Origin: a bacterium UBP11_UBA4055
GTDB taxonomy: Bacteria > UBA4055
DNA: 28,683 bases
Direction: 5' to 3'
Assembly (NCBI GenBank): GCA_002382735.1
Contig: DFZN01000026.1
Coordinates: 1-28,683 of the forward strand
Within the stretch, counting starts at the first letter, position 1. Each line of letters opens with the position of its first letter. This document shows, piece by piece, positions 1-6,830 of this stretch. A program made the translations under genes and the position numbers. The notes under the pieces were generated by a model. That model ran no database searches and was not told the origin of the DNA. It saw only the letters and a program-made list of their open reading frames with translations.

Positions 1-1660
1 AGCCGTTCAATGGGAATGTGGCGTTAAATATGCTACTTAGATAAAGTTTGTTATCATTTGTACATATTTCATAATGGTATTTGTATGTTTCATCTTCCTG
101 ATAATAATTTCCAGGCTGATCTGCTTTGTCATTTATTTTATATGATAAAAGCCCCGCAGAAGGCAGTTTCCAATTCTCGAAGCCGTATCTAATACATTTT
201 TCTGTTATTCCTTTTAGATTATCATAAGACAAAACAAAATATTCGGAATCGTCTGTTGAATATGGTGAAATTACTGATAATCCTTTTGCATGCGTCGGAT
301 TCGGATCATTAAGTGGATACAATTTCTGCTTTTCATCAAGATTGACTGTAATCATCTTTTTGAATGTTGATTCATTTAACCATTCAAGGCTTTTTTTATC
401 AGACGCTAATATATCCGTAAATCCCGTAGCCATTATACTCCATCCGCCTATAGGATAATCTTTTGATATATCATTACTCAAAACATACAAATCAGGCAAT
501 CCAAGTAAAGCATGTCCAAGCTCATGGCAAAATGAACGCCAAAGAGGTTTACCAGATGGTATCTGTGACGGAACAACTATGTAGTTTTTGAAATGAAGAC
601 TGTCTTTCATAACAGGTTCAGGTTCAATATAATTTGAAAATTCAGCACCATAAATCAAACTTGACTTATGTGGTCTCATTACACCTGCACTCTTACCTTC
701 AAAGCGCTTGTATTTAAATAGAAAAGATACGATGTCGACATAATCGTCTGGATTCTGATTGTATGCTTTTATCTCCGAACTTATTAACCCGTTTTCATTT
801 ATGAATTTAACTATATTCCACAATAAAGTCTGCTCTCGATTTTCAAGATCGCTTTCATACCCGAAAGGATTCTCGCTAGATTTTGGCAAAAAATAATCAT
901 TGTCATTCTCTATTCCGACTACATCTATTTCTATCGAATTCTTTAAACATTTTATATTTACTGTTTTCTCACCGATAACAAATATGGCTTGTTTCCCCAG
1001 CATTGCTTCCGTAGGATATAACTCAGAAAGTATTCTTAGATTATTATATGATTTTTCTTTATAGAAGCAATAAATAGAAGCTTTTATTTCACTGTTTAAT
1101 GAGCAGTATATGTTTTCTATATCTTCATTTCTTTCAAATTCTCTATCAGTAAAATCTCCGGTATATGAAGGATATTGTGTCATATTGAATGATAATCTAA
1201 TCACAATATTCCTGACATCGCCATTTTTTACAAGCATTGCTTCCTGTTTCGAATTTTTTAACCTGTCTTTTAGATTATTATCTTCATCATACATATTTTT
1301 TCTAAATTGATTTAAATATTTAAAATAGTCATATATCCACCATTCTACCGTAGGGTCATCGAAACCAATCTTCCTATTATTTACAAGTTTCTTCCAAGAT
1401 GGTTTTAATTCAATTATTTCTTTCCCTTTTGATTGATATTTTTTTAATTCCGGATAATATAGTGTATTGTCCTCTTTATTCATAACTACAGGGATTCTAT
1501 TCTCGTCATGGAAATAACCTCCATATTCATCACCTGTATAAAAATACCTTTGGATCTCTCCATTACTTAATCTGTTCTCCAATGGAGTAAAAATATCTAC
1601 ATCGGAAAAAATTTCAAATGTTAATACCAACAATAATATTAAATACAATCTTCTTTTCAT
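1..1660 (-). CDS. Secreted zinc metallopeptidase, M6/M64-like (3' end outside window)
   Basis: This reading frame starts at ATG 1660 behind a GAAGGAG ribosome site and stays open to the left edge, giving about 553 codons without a stop; the C-terminus is missing. Residues 1-19 form a signal peptide (basic MKRR, then a Leu/Ile-rich core, likely cut after FEIFS), so the product is exported. The catalytic site is HELGHALLGLPDLY, with H379, E380 and H383 as expected zinc ligands and base, and D390 a possible third ligand. A Met-turn-like SIMATG follows about 25 residues later. GLPDLY and the Met-turn resemble M6 (immune inhibitor A type) peptidases, whereas the three residues between the second His and the Gly match M64 spacing. 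A protease role is well supported; the family is not settled. The gene is visibly more AT-rich than the cluster to its right. No sorting domain can be seen because the end is cut off. Confidence 0.8.
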   Translation of the reverse strand, partial: MKRRLYLILLLVLTFEIFSDVDIFTPLENRLSNGEIQRYFYTGDEYGGYFHDENRIPVVMNKEDNTLYYPELKKYQSKGKEIIELKPSWKKLVNNRKIGFDDPTVEWWIYDYFKYLNQFRKNMYDEDNNLKDRLKNSKQEAMLVKNGDVRNIVIRLSFNMTQYPSYTGDFTDREFERNEDIENIYCSLNSEIKASIYCFYKEKSYNNLRILSELYPTEAMLGKQAIFVIGEKTVNIKCLKNSIEIDVVGIENDNDYFLPKSSENPFGYESDLENREQTLLWNIVKFINENGLISSEIKAYNQNPDDYVDIVSFLFKYKRFEGKSAGVMRPHKSSLIYGAEFSNYIEPEPVMKDSLHFKNYIVVPSQIPSGKPLWRSFCHELGHALLGLPDLYVLSNDISKDYPIGGWSIMATGFTDILASDKKSLEWLNESTFKKMITVNLDEKQKLYPLNDPNPTHAKGLSVISPYSTDDSEYFVLSYDNLKGITEKCIRYGFENWKLPSAGLLSYKINDKADQPGNYYQEDETYKYHYEICTNDNKLYLSSIFNATFPLNG

Positions 1661-1758
1661 TTTCTCTTCTCCTTCTTTATTTCAAGCTTCTTTTTTATTT
1701 CTTTCATCCCCGCCGGATCAAATGCAAATGACCGGCATCGGGATGCTCTTTACCCTTT

Positions 1759-1788
1759 GTGCATGTCATGAGTATAGATGACAGGCAC
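1759..1788. repeat. Imperfect inverted repeat (hairpin)
   Basis: The arms GTGCATGTCAT (1759-1769) and ATGACAGGCAC (1778-1788) pair over 11 bases with one mismatch around an 8-base loop. A related string, ATGACCGGCATCGGG, lies nearby at about 1728-1742 and resembles ATGACAGGCACGGG of the right arm. No T-run follows on either strand, so this is not a standard terminator. It may be a degenerate intergenic repeat. Confidence 0.4.
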
Positions 1789-1825
1789 GGGGGTTGGTGA
1801 ACCTTTGGTTGTTAAAATGTTGCAG

Positions 1826-1869
1826 AAGTAAAATAAGGTGTGATTTTTGTCTCGGCAAGTAAAATAGGT
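1826..1869. repeat. Pair of short direct repeats, 31 bases apart
   Basis: AAGTAAAATAAGGT (1826-1839) recurs as AAGTAAAATAGGT (1857-1869). Each copy is followed by a T-rich tract and then GTCTC, so the similar unit is about 30 bases long. Tandem degenerate units of this kind are seen at the ends of some IS21-like elements, but no transposase is present. Origin unknown. Confidence 0.4.
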
Positions 1870-1938
1870 ATTCATTTTATCGTCTCAATTTAATCTGGTT
1901 AGTGCTGTCTCAAAGATTCAAGTTTTTTATTTTATCCC

Positions 1939-1967
1939 TTGACTTCTTTTATAATTATTCTTATATT
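1939..1967 (+). promoter_or_regulatory. Promoter of the perR cluster
   Basis: A -35 box TTGACT (1939-1944) and a -10 box TATATT (1962-1967) are separated by 17 bases, a near-consensus housekeeping promoter. The predicted start of transcription falls around 1974, inside the palindrome at 1965-1981, so a bound repressor would block initiation. The spacer also contains TTATAATTATTCTTA (1949-1963), which resembles the Bacillus PerR box TTATAATnATTATAA in 12 of 14 defined positions. Confidence 0.75.
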
Positions 1968-1981
1968 GTAAGTGTTACAAT
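1965..1981. promoter_or_regulatory. Likely PerR (Fur-family) operator, perfect 7-3-7 palindrome
   Basis: ATTGTAAGTGTTACAAT is a perfect inverted repeat of 7-base arms around a 3-base centre. It overlaps the end of the -10 box and the predicted transcription start, and ends just before the perR ribosome site. Fur-family repressors bind AT-rich palindromes of this type, and the gene downstream encodes one, so autoregulation is a reasonable inference. Binding is not shown by the sequence alone. Confidence 0.65.
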
Positions 1982-1993
1982 TTGGAGAGCGTT

Positions 1994-2407
1994 ATGGAAC
2001 TCAAAGAATATATGGAAATACTCAAAGCAAAAGGCCTGAAAGTAACTCAGCACCGCCTTGAGATATTAAGATTCCTTGACAGGAACAGGACTCATCCATC
2101 GCTTGAGCAGGTTTATACATATATGAAAGAAAAATTCCCTTCCATCTCCAAAATGACGGTATATAATGTAATAGACTCGCTGATCGAAAATAAAATAATC
2201 AATTCTATGAGATTCGTTAACTCGACCGAGCTTCATGTGGATTTCGAAACGGACACACATTTTCACTTCGTCTGCTCAAAATGCGGTCATATCTACGACA
2301 TAGATTCCGAGCTCGACCTGGAGAAAATTCTCAAAAACGGCGGTCATAAAGCTGATGACTATAACCTAAACATATACGGGGTCTGCAGAAAATGCCTGAA
2401 AAATTAA
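1994..2407 (+). CDS. perR: Peroxide-responsive Fur-family repressor PerR
   Basis: This 137-residue protein has the Fur-family layout: an N-terminal winged helix (about 1-80, recognition helix around SKMTVYNVIDSL) and a C-terminal metal and dimer domain. All five regulatory-metal ligands of Bacillus PerR are present at matching spacing: H34, D83, H89, H91 and D102. Aspartate at the last site is PerR-like, where Fur usually has Glu. C94xxC97 and C131xxC134 form the structural zinc site. PerR uses iron-catalysed histidine oxidation to sense peroxide and then releases DNA. The ATG at 1994 is chosen because GGAG lies 6 bases upstream; a TTG at 1982 in the same frame would overlap that site. It heads a same-strand cluster of oxygen-defence genes and probably represses both itself and them. 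Confidence 0.92.
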   Translation: MELKEYMEILKAKGLKVTQHRLEILRFLDRNRTHPSLEQVYTYMKEKFPSISKMTVYNVIDSLIENKIINSMRFVNSTELHVDFETDTHFHFVCSKCGHIYDIDSELDLEKILKNGGHKADDYNLNIYGVCRKCLKN

Positions 2408-2418
2408 GTAAATTTCCT

Positions 2419-2447
2419 TTGGAACAGGGCGGTATGTTATTTATATT
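2419..2447 (+). promoter_or_regulatory. Possible second promoter between perR and the rubredoxin gene
   Basis: TTGGAA (2419-2424) and TATATT (2442-2447) are 17 bases apart in the 90-base gap between perR and the rubredoxin gene. No palindrome like that upstream of perR is visible here. If active, it would give the downstream genes basal expression independent of the perR promoter. Confidence 0.45.
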
Positions 2448-2497
2448 AATGACTGCCTGCAGTAAAAAAAAGAAATCATAAATACGGAGGTACCAAA

Positions 2498-2656
2498 ATG
2501 AAAAAGTATCAATGCACTGTTTGCGGATGGATCTATGACCCCAAAGAAGGAGACCCTGACGGCGGTATCAAGCCCGGTACAGCATTTGAAGACATTCCTG
2601 ATGACTGGGTATGCCCCGTTTGCGGAGTAGGTAAAGAAGACTTTGAGGAGGTATAG
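2498..2656 (+). CDS. Rubredoxin
   Basis: This 52-residue protein is a complete classical rubredoxin with C6xxC9 and C39xxC42 holding a single iron atom, plus the typical segments YDPKEGDPDGGIKPGT and DDWVCPVC. It is a cytoplasmic one-electron carrier. GGAGG lies 7 bases upstream of the ATG. The stop codon is two bases before the flavodiiron protein gene, whose ribosome site lies inside this gene's end, so the two are translationally coupled. In anaerobes rubredoxin feeds electrons to flavodiiron proteins, superoxide reductase and rubrerythrin, all of which follow in this cluster. The gene is short and easily overlooked. Confidence 0.95.
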   Translation: MKKYQCTVCGWIYDPKEGDPDGGIKPGTAFEDIPDDWVCPVCGVGKEDFEEV

Positions 2657-2658
2657 CA

Positions 2659-3834
2659 ATGACCGTAAGGCCGGTAAAACCGGACATATTCTCCGTAGGC
2701 TCGATCCACTGGGACAGGCGTATTTTTGACGAACTGATACCACTGCCTGAGGGAACAAGCTACAACGCGTACCTGATAAAAGGGAGCGAAAAGACTGCTC
2801 TGATAGATACGGTCGATCCGGAGAAATGGCACGAGCTTGAAATGAACCTCTGCGGAGCAGGAGTCGATAAGATCGATTATATTATCACCAATCACGCCGA
2901 ACAGGACCACTCAGGCTCGATACCCATGCTTCTCGAGAAGTATCCCAAAGCCAAGGTCGTTACAAACGAGAAGTGCAAGGCTTTCGAGACGGACCACCTT
3001 CACATCTGCGAGGACAGATTCATCGTGATAAAGGACAACGAGACCCTTTCGCTCGGGAATAAAACGCTCAGGTTCCTCATGACACCGTGGGTGCACTGGC
3101 CTGAAACTATGGTGACCTATCTCGAAGAGGACAAGATCCTGTTCTCGTGCGATTTCTTCGGATCACATTACGCCGGGTCAGATATGTATGCGGGCGATAA
3201 TGCGACAGTTATACATGGAGCGAAGCGCTATTACGCCGAGATCATGATGCCCTTCAGGACCACCATAGTCAAGAACATCGACAAGGTGACTCAGCTCGAC
3301 ATAGACATGATTGCGCCGAGCCACGGCCCGATCTTCGATAAGCCTGAGATCATCATCGAGGCGTACCGTGACTGGACTTCCGATAAAGTAAAAAAGGAAG
3401 TTCTGATCCCTTATGTCTCCATGCACGGGAGCACGAAACTTATGGCCGACTATCTGACCGGAAAACTCATTGAAAAAGGTTTTTCCGTAAAGCAGTTCAA
3501 TCTGCCCGTGACAGATGTCGGCGAGATCGCCATGTCCTTAGTTGATGCATCGACCATAATCATCGGCTCGCCGATCGTTCTTGCCGGAGCCCATCCCGCC
3601 GCCGCCTATGCCGCTTTTTTAGCGAACGCTCTCAGGCCTAAAACAAAATTCGTCTCCATATTCGGCTCATTCGGTTGGGGCGGAAAAATGGTCGAACAGC
3701 TGTCAGGCCTCATTTCGAACCTGAAGGTCGAAGTGATCGAGCCCGTTCTGTGCAAAGGAATGCCGCGCGAAGAAGACTACAGAAAGATTGATGCGATGGT
3801 TGAAACACTCGTAGAAAAACACAAATCATTATAG
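2659..3834 (+). CDS. fprA: Flavodiiron protein (rubredoxin:oxygen oxidoreductase)
   Basis: This 391-residue A-type flavodiiron protein reduces O2 to water, or NO to N2O, with electrons from rubredoxin. The N-terminal metallo-beta-lactamase domain (about 1-245) carries the full diiron set: H79, E81, D83 and H84 in HAEQDH, then H146, D165 and H222. The C-terminal flavodoxin domain (about 250-391) begins with the FMN phosphate loop SMHGST. There is no extra rubredoxin or flavin reductase domain, so it depends on partners in trans; a rubredoxin gene lies immediately upstream and a flavin reductase ends the cluster. The sequence does not decide between O2 and NO as the main substrate, though the neighbours favour O2. 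Confidence 0.95.
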   Translation: MTVRPVKPDIFSVGSIHWDRRIFDELIPLPEGTSYNAYLIKGSEKTALIDTVDPEKWHELEMNLCGAGVDKIDYIITNHAEQDHSGSIPMLLEKYPKAKVVTNEKCKAFETDHLHICEDRFIVIKDNETLSLGNKTLRFLMTPWVHWPETMVTYLEEDKILFSCDFFGSHYAGSDMYAGDNATVIHGAKRYYAEIMMPFRTTIVKNIDKVTQLDIDMIAPSHGPIFDKPEIIIEAYRDWTSDKVKKEVLIPYVSMHGSTKLMADYLTGKLIEKGFSVKQFNLPVTDVGEIAMSLVDASTIIIGSPIVLAGAHPAAAYAAFLANALRPKTKFVSIFGSFGWGGKMVEQLSGLISNLKVEVIEPVLCKGMPREEDYRKIDAMVETLVEKHKSL

Positions 3835-3842
3835 GAGAAGCT

Positions 3843-4355
3843 ATGTTAAGTAAAAAAATGGAAACGGCGATCTGCAAACAGATCCAGGAGGAGCTTTTTT
3901 CCTCTTACCTGTACCTTTCTATGTCGGCCTATTTTTCGAACATAGGACTGGACGGGTTCGCCAACTGGATGTCGGTCCAGGAAAAAGAAGAAAGAGATCA
4001 CGCAATGAAATTCTACAATTATCTTCTTTCACAGGGCGCGGAAATAAAACTCTTTCAGATAAATGAACCCGACCACAATTGGAAATCGCCTCTCGACGCT
4101 TTCAAAGCCACTCTCAAGCACGAACAGCATATCACCAAATGCATAAACGAACTCGTTGACCTGGCGGAAAAAGAAAAGGACAGAGCCACTTTTAACTTCC
4201 TACAGTGGTATATTAACGAGCAGGTTGAAGAAGAGGAGAACGACAGGAATATAACCGACAAACTTTCGCTGATAAAAGAGAACTCGAACGGTCTGTTCAT
4301 GCTCGATAAAGACCTTGCAACAAGAGTTTACACGCCTCTTATAACGGTTGTTTAG
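3843..4355 (+). CDS. ftnA: Non-haem bacterial ferritin
   Basis: This 170-residue ferritin oxidises ferrous iron and stores it as a mineral in a 24-subunit cytoplasmic shell. All ferroxidase ligands known from E. coli FtnA appear at identical numbers: E17, E50, H53, E94, Q127 and E130. It begins 8 bases after fprA, with AGGAG overlapping the fprA stop. Its place among O2, superoxide and peroxide reductases fits removal of free iron that would otherwise drive hydroxyl radical formation. Confidence 0.94.
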   Translation: MLSKKMETAICKQIQEELFSSYLYLSMSAYFSNIGLDGFANWMSVQEKEERDHAMKFYNYLLSQGAEIKLFQINEPDHNWKSPLDAFKATLKHEQHITKCINELVDLAEKEKDRATFNFLQWYINEQVEEEENDRNITDKLSLIKENSNGLFMLDKDLATRVYTPLITVV

Positions 4356-4388
4356 CTTTGAAAGAATAAAAAAAATAAGGAGAACATC

Positions 4389-4769
4389 ATGGCAAAATTC
4401 CAGCAGATCTACAAATGTGAAATATGCGGCAATATGGTCGAGGTCGTTCACGAAGGCGGCGGAGAACTTGTGTGCTGCGGACAGCCTATGAAAGAGCTTA
4501 AGGCTAACTCCACCGACGCTGCAAATGAAAAGCATGTACCGGTCATAGAAAAAACCGATAAGGGAATAATCGTAAAAGTCGGTTCGGTCGATCATCCCAT
4601 GGAAGAAAAGCATTACATCGAGTGGGTGGAAATTATCAACGGCCCATGGTCTCAGAGAAAGTTCTTAAAGCCGGGAGAAAAACCTCACGCCGAATTCTTT
4701 GTGCAGTATAATGAAAATATTGTAGCGCGAGAGTACTGCAACCTTCACGGACTGTGGAAAAATAAATAA
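4389..4769 (+). CDS. dfx: Desulfoferrodoxin (class II superoxide reductase)
   Basis: This 126-residue two-iron protein reduces superoxide to hydrogen peroxide without making O2, suiting an anaerobe. The N-terminal desulforedoxin domain binds iron through C10, C13, C29 and C30. The C-terminal domain has the square-pyramidal Fe(His)4Cys site: H49, H69, H75, C117 and H120. The E47-K48 pair next to the site assists catalysis in characterised enzymes. AAGGAG precedes the ATG, and the gap to the ferritin gene is 33 bases with no terminator. Electrons normally come from rubredoxin, and the peroxide product would go to the rubrerythrins encoded next. Confidence 0.95.
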   Translation: MAKFQQIYKCEICGNMVEVVHEGGGELVCCGQPMKELKANSTDAANEKHVPVIEKTDKGIIVKVGSVDHPMEEKHYIEWVEIINGPWSQRKFLKPGEKPHAEFFVQYNENIVAREYCNLHGLWKNK

Positions 4770-4789
4770 ATATAAATCAGGAGATAATA

Positions 4790-5362
4790 ATGGAAATGAA
4801 AGGATCGAGGACCGAAAAGAATCTGCTTAAAGCTTTCGCAGGTGAATCTCAGGCGAGAATGAGATATGACTATTTTTCAAAACAGGCTAAAAAAGACGGG
4901 CTCATGTCAATAAGCGAGATATTTGCCGAAACAGCCCTGAACGAAAAAGAGCACGCCAAAAGATTTTTCAAATTCTTGGAAAGCGGAATGGTTGAAATTA
5001 CAGCTATGTATCCGGCAGGTAAGATAGGAACGACGCTCGAGAATCTCAAAGCCTCTGCCGAAGGCGAGCACGAGGAGTGGACAGATCTTTATCCCGAATT
5101 CGCAAAGATCGCCGAAGAGGAAGGTTTCAAGGATGTAGCGACCTGCTTCAGAAAGATCGCCGAAGTGGAAAAAGCCCACGAAGCAAGATACAGAAAACTG
5201 TATCAGAACCTTGATGCGGGAAAGGTGTTCGAAAAAGACGGTGTTATAGTGTGGAAGTGTTTGAACTGCGGTTATCTGCACGAAGGCAAAAAAGCCCCTG
5301 AAAAGTGCCCCGCCTGCCTTCATCCTCAGGAATATTTTGAAGTTTTCACGCAGCCTTACTAA
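4790..5362 (+). CDS. rbr: Rubrerythrin (NADH/rubredoxin-linked peroxidase)
   Basis: This 190-residue rubrerythrin reduces hydrogen peroxide to water. The four-helix diiron domain (about 1-145) shows the expected ligands E19, E52, H55, E93, E96, E127 and H130. The C-terminal rubredoxin-like domain (about 152-190) holds iron through C157xxC160 and C173xxC176, as in KCLNCGYLHEG. The length is typical. It starts 20 bases after dfx behind AGGAG. It would complete superoxide removal by consuming the peroxide made by desulfoferrodoxin. Confidence 0.95.
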   Translation: MEMKGSRTEKNLLKAFAGESQARMRYDYFSKQAKKDGLMSISEIFAETALNEKEHAKRFFKFLESGMVEITAMYPAGKIGTTLENLKASAEGEHEEWTDLYPEFAKIAEEEGFKDVATCFRKIAEVEKAHEARYRKLYQNLDAGKVFEKDGVIVWKCLNCGYLHEGKKAPEKCPACLHPQEYFEVFTQPY

Positions 5363-5385
5363 AAATTATTAACGGAGCTATGTAA

Positions 5386-5838
5386 ATGAAAAAAGACGAT
5401 TTTAACGCGATTATAGACTTCGCCGTTGACAGGGAAACGGAAGCTGTGGAATTCTATCAGGAGCTGCAGACAAAAACTAAATTCGCAGAAATGAAGGACA
5501 CCTTAAAAGACCTTGAAATGATGGAAAGAGGACACATCAACACTCTTGAGACGATCAGGAAACGGGGAATAAAAAAGGTTGAAGTAAAGGAAGTAGCCGA
5601 CCTGAAGATATCCGATTATATGGCAGATATCGATCCCTCTCCGGAAATGGATTACGAGAACATTCTTATCGTGGCCATGAAACGCGAGCAGAAGTCAAAG
5701 GAGCTGTATGATGACCTTGCCGGAAGGTTCAAAGGCGAGGAGATCGAAAATATACTTCTTAAGATAGCCTCAGAGGAAGCTGAGCATAAGCTGAAATTCG
5801 AGAAAATATACGATCAGCATGTTCTGAGGGAAAATTAA
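5386..5838 (+). CDS. Rubrerythrin-like diiron protein without a rubredoxin domain
   Basis: This 150-residue ferritin-like protein is a four-helix bundle only. Likely diiron ligands are E19, E47 and H50 (ERGH), E101, and E131 and H134 (EAEH), giving the two ExxH motifs of the rubrerythrin and ferritin-like family. The C-terminal rubredoxin domain of the preceding protein is absent, so electron supply must come in trans, perhaps from the rubredoxin encoded at 2498. A segment at about 60-90 (KKVEVKEVADLKISDYMAD) links the two helix pairs. It starts 23 bases after rbr. A peroxidase role is inferred from family and context; oxidase or iron handling are alternatives. Confidence 0.8.
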   Translation: MKKDDFNAIIDFAVDRETEAVEFYQELQTKTKFAEMKDTLKDLEMMERGHINTLETIRKRGIKKVEVKEVADLKISDYMADIDPSPEMDYENILIVAMKREQKSKELYDDLAGRFKGEEIENILLKIASEEAEHKLKFEKIYDQHVLREN

Positions 5839-5854
5839 AAACCCGGAGCCTGAA

Positions 5855-6829
5855 ATGACGGACATCACAGTAAAAGTTGCGGGACTTGAACTTAAAAACC
5901 CGATAATCGCGGGATCAAGCGGGCTTACGGAAACCGTTGAAGGCGTTAAAACGCTTGAGACGGCGGGAGCGGCCGCTGTAGTGTTAAAGTCTCTGTTCGA
6001 AGAGCAGATCATGAACGATGTTTATGAGACTATCGGCGCGGCACAAAGAATGTTCTTGCATCCTGAACTAAGCGATTATGTAAAATATTTTGAGGAAAAG
6101 GACGCCGTAGCAAAATACCTAGACCTGATAAAGAAAGCCAAAGCGGCCGTAACTATACCGGTCATCGCGAGCATAAACTGCGGTTCTTTTGATAAATGGG
6201 TCGAATTCGCTTCAGAGATCGAGAAAGCAGGGGCGGATGCGCTTGAGATAAATTATTACCATCTGCCTTCAGACCCTACGGTAACAGAACAGGCATATTT
6301 GGCTACTGCAATGAATATCGCCAAAGAAGTAAAAAAGTACATCTCCATTCCGTTCACAATGAAGCTGGGCTATTATTCGGATACACTGGCAAAAGACTTG
6401 CTGACGATCTCGAGAACCGATATCTCCGGACTTGTCCTATTCAACAGACCTTTCTATCCCGACATCGACATCAATGCTGAGAAGATAATATCAGGCTACC
6501 CTTATTCTACCGCTGACGAGATATCGAATTCTTTGAGATGGATAGCCATTCTTTCTGATTTTGCCGAAACTGACCTGATCGCAGCGACAGGCGTTCACGA
6601 CGGTAAGGGTATCATAAAACAGATCCTCGCTGGAGCCAAAGCCGTCCAGATGACATCAAGCATATACCTTAATTCATCCTCTGTCATAAAAAAATCTCTC
6701 GTTGAGTTAACGGATTGGATGGAAAAGAAAGGTTATAAAAAACTGGATGATTTCAGAGGAAAGTTAAGCAGAAAAGACAATTCGATCTACGACAGGGTGC
6801 AGTTCTTAAAGCGCGGAAAGGAGGAATGA
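5855..6829 (+). CDS. Dihydroorotate dehydrogenase-like flavoprotein of unknown substrate
   Basis: This 324-residue protein has the FMN-binding beta/alpha barrel pattern of class 1 dihydroorotate dehydrogenases: an N-terminal LELKNPIIAGSSGL, a central GADALEINYY strand, and a C-terminal IAATGVHDGKGIIKQILAGA phosphate-binding region. The active-site motif NxSCPN of PyrD is replaced by N133-YYHLPSDP, with neither Cys nor Ser at the base position, so oxidation of dihydroorotate is doubtful. Related proteins are usually labelled dihydroorotate dehydrogenase-like. It follows the rubrerythrin-like gene by 16 bases and is 1 base from the flavin reductase gene, so co-expression is likely. An electron-transfer role within the oxygen-defence set is possible but is inference from context. 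Confidence 0.78.
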   Translation: MTDITVKVAGLELKNPIIAGSSGLTETVEGVKTLETAGAAAVVLKSLFEEQIMNDVYETIGAAQRMFLHPELSDYVKYFEEKDAVAKYLDLIKKAKAAVTIPVIASINCGSFDKWVEFASEIEKAGADALEINYYHLPSDPTVTEQAYLATAMNIAKEVKKYISIPFTMKLGYYSDTLAKDLLTISRTDISGLVLFNRPFYPDIDINAEKIISGYPYSTADEISNSLRWIAILSDFAETDLIAATGVHDGKGIIKQILAGAKAVQMTSSIYLNSSSVIKKSLVELTDWMEKKGYKKLDDFRGKLSRKDNSIYDRVQFLKRGKEE

Positions 6830-6830
6830 T

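Larger units (their letters stand above)
1661..1993. other. Gene-free intergenic region between the metallopeptidase and perR
   Basis: I see no supported gene in these 333 bases. The left end holds the ribosome site of the leftward metallopeptidase. The middle holds an imperfect hairpin (1759-1788) and a pair of direct repeats (1826-1869). The right end holds the perR promoter and operator. The stretch is AT-rich and looks like worn, non-coding DNA, possibly with remnants of a mobile element. Confidence 0.6.

Noticed and set aside
1982..1993. TTG start for perR, adding four residues
   Set aside because: The TTG overlaps the ribosome site that serves the ATG at 1994 and has no site of its own.
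5855..6829. Annotation as pyrD (dihydroorotate dehydrogenase)
   Set aside because: The catalytic motif with Cys or Ser is missing and no pyrimidine gene is nearby; only the fold-level call is supported.
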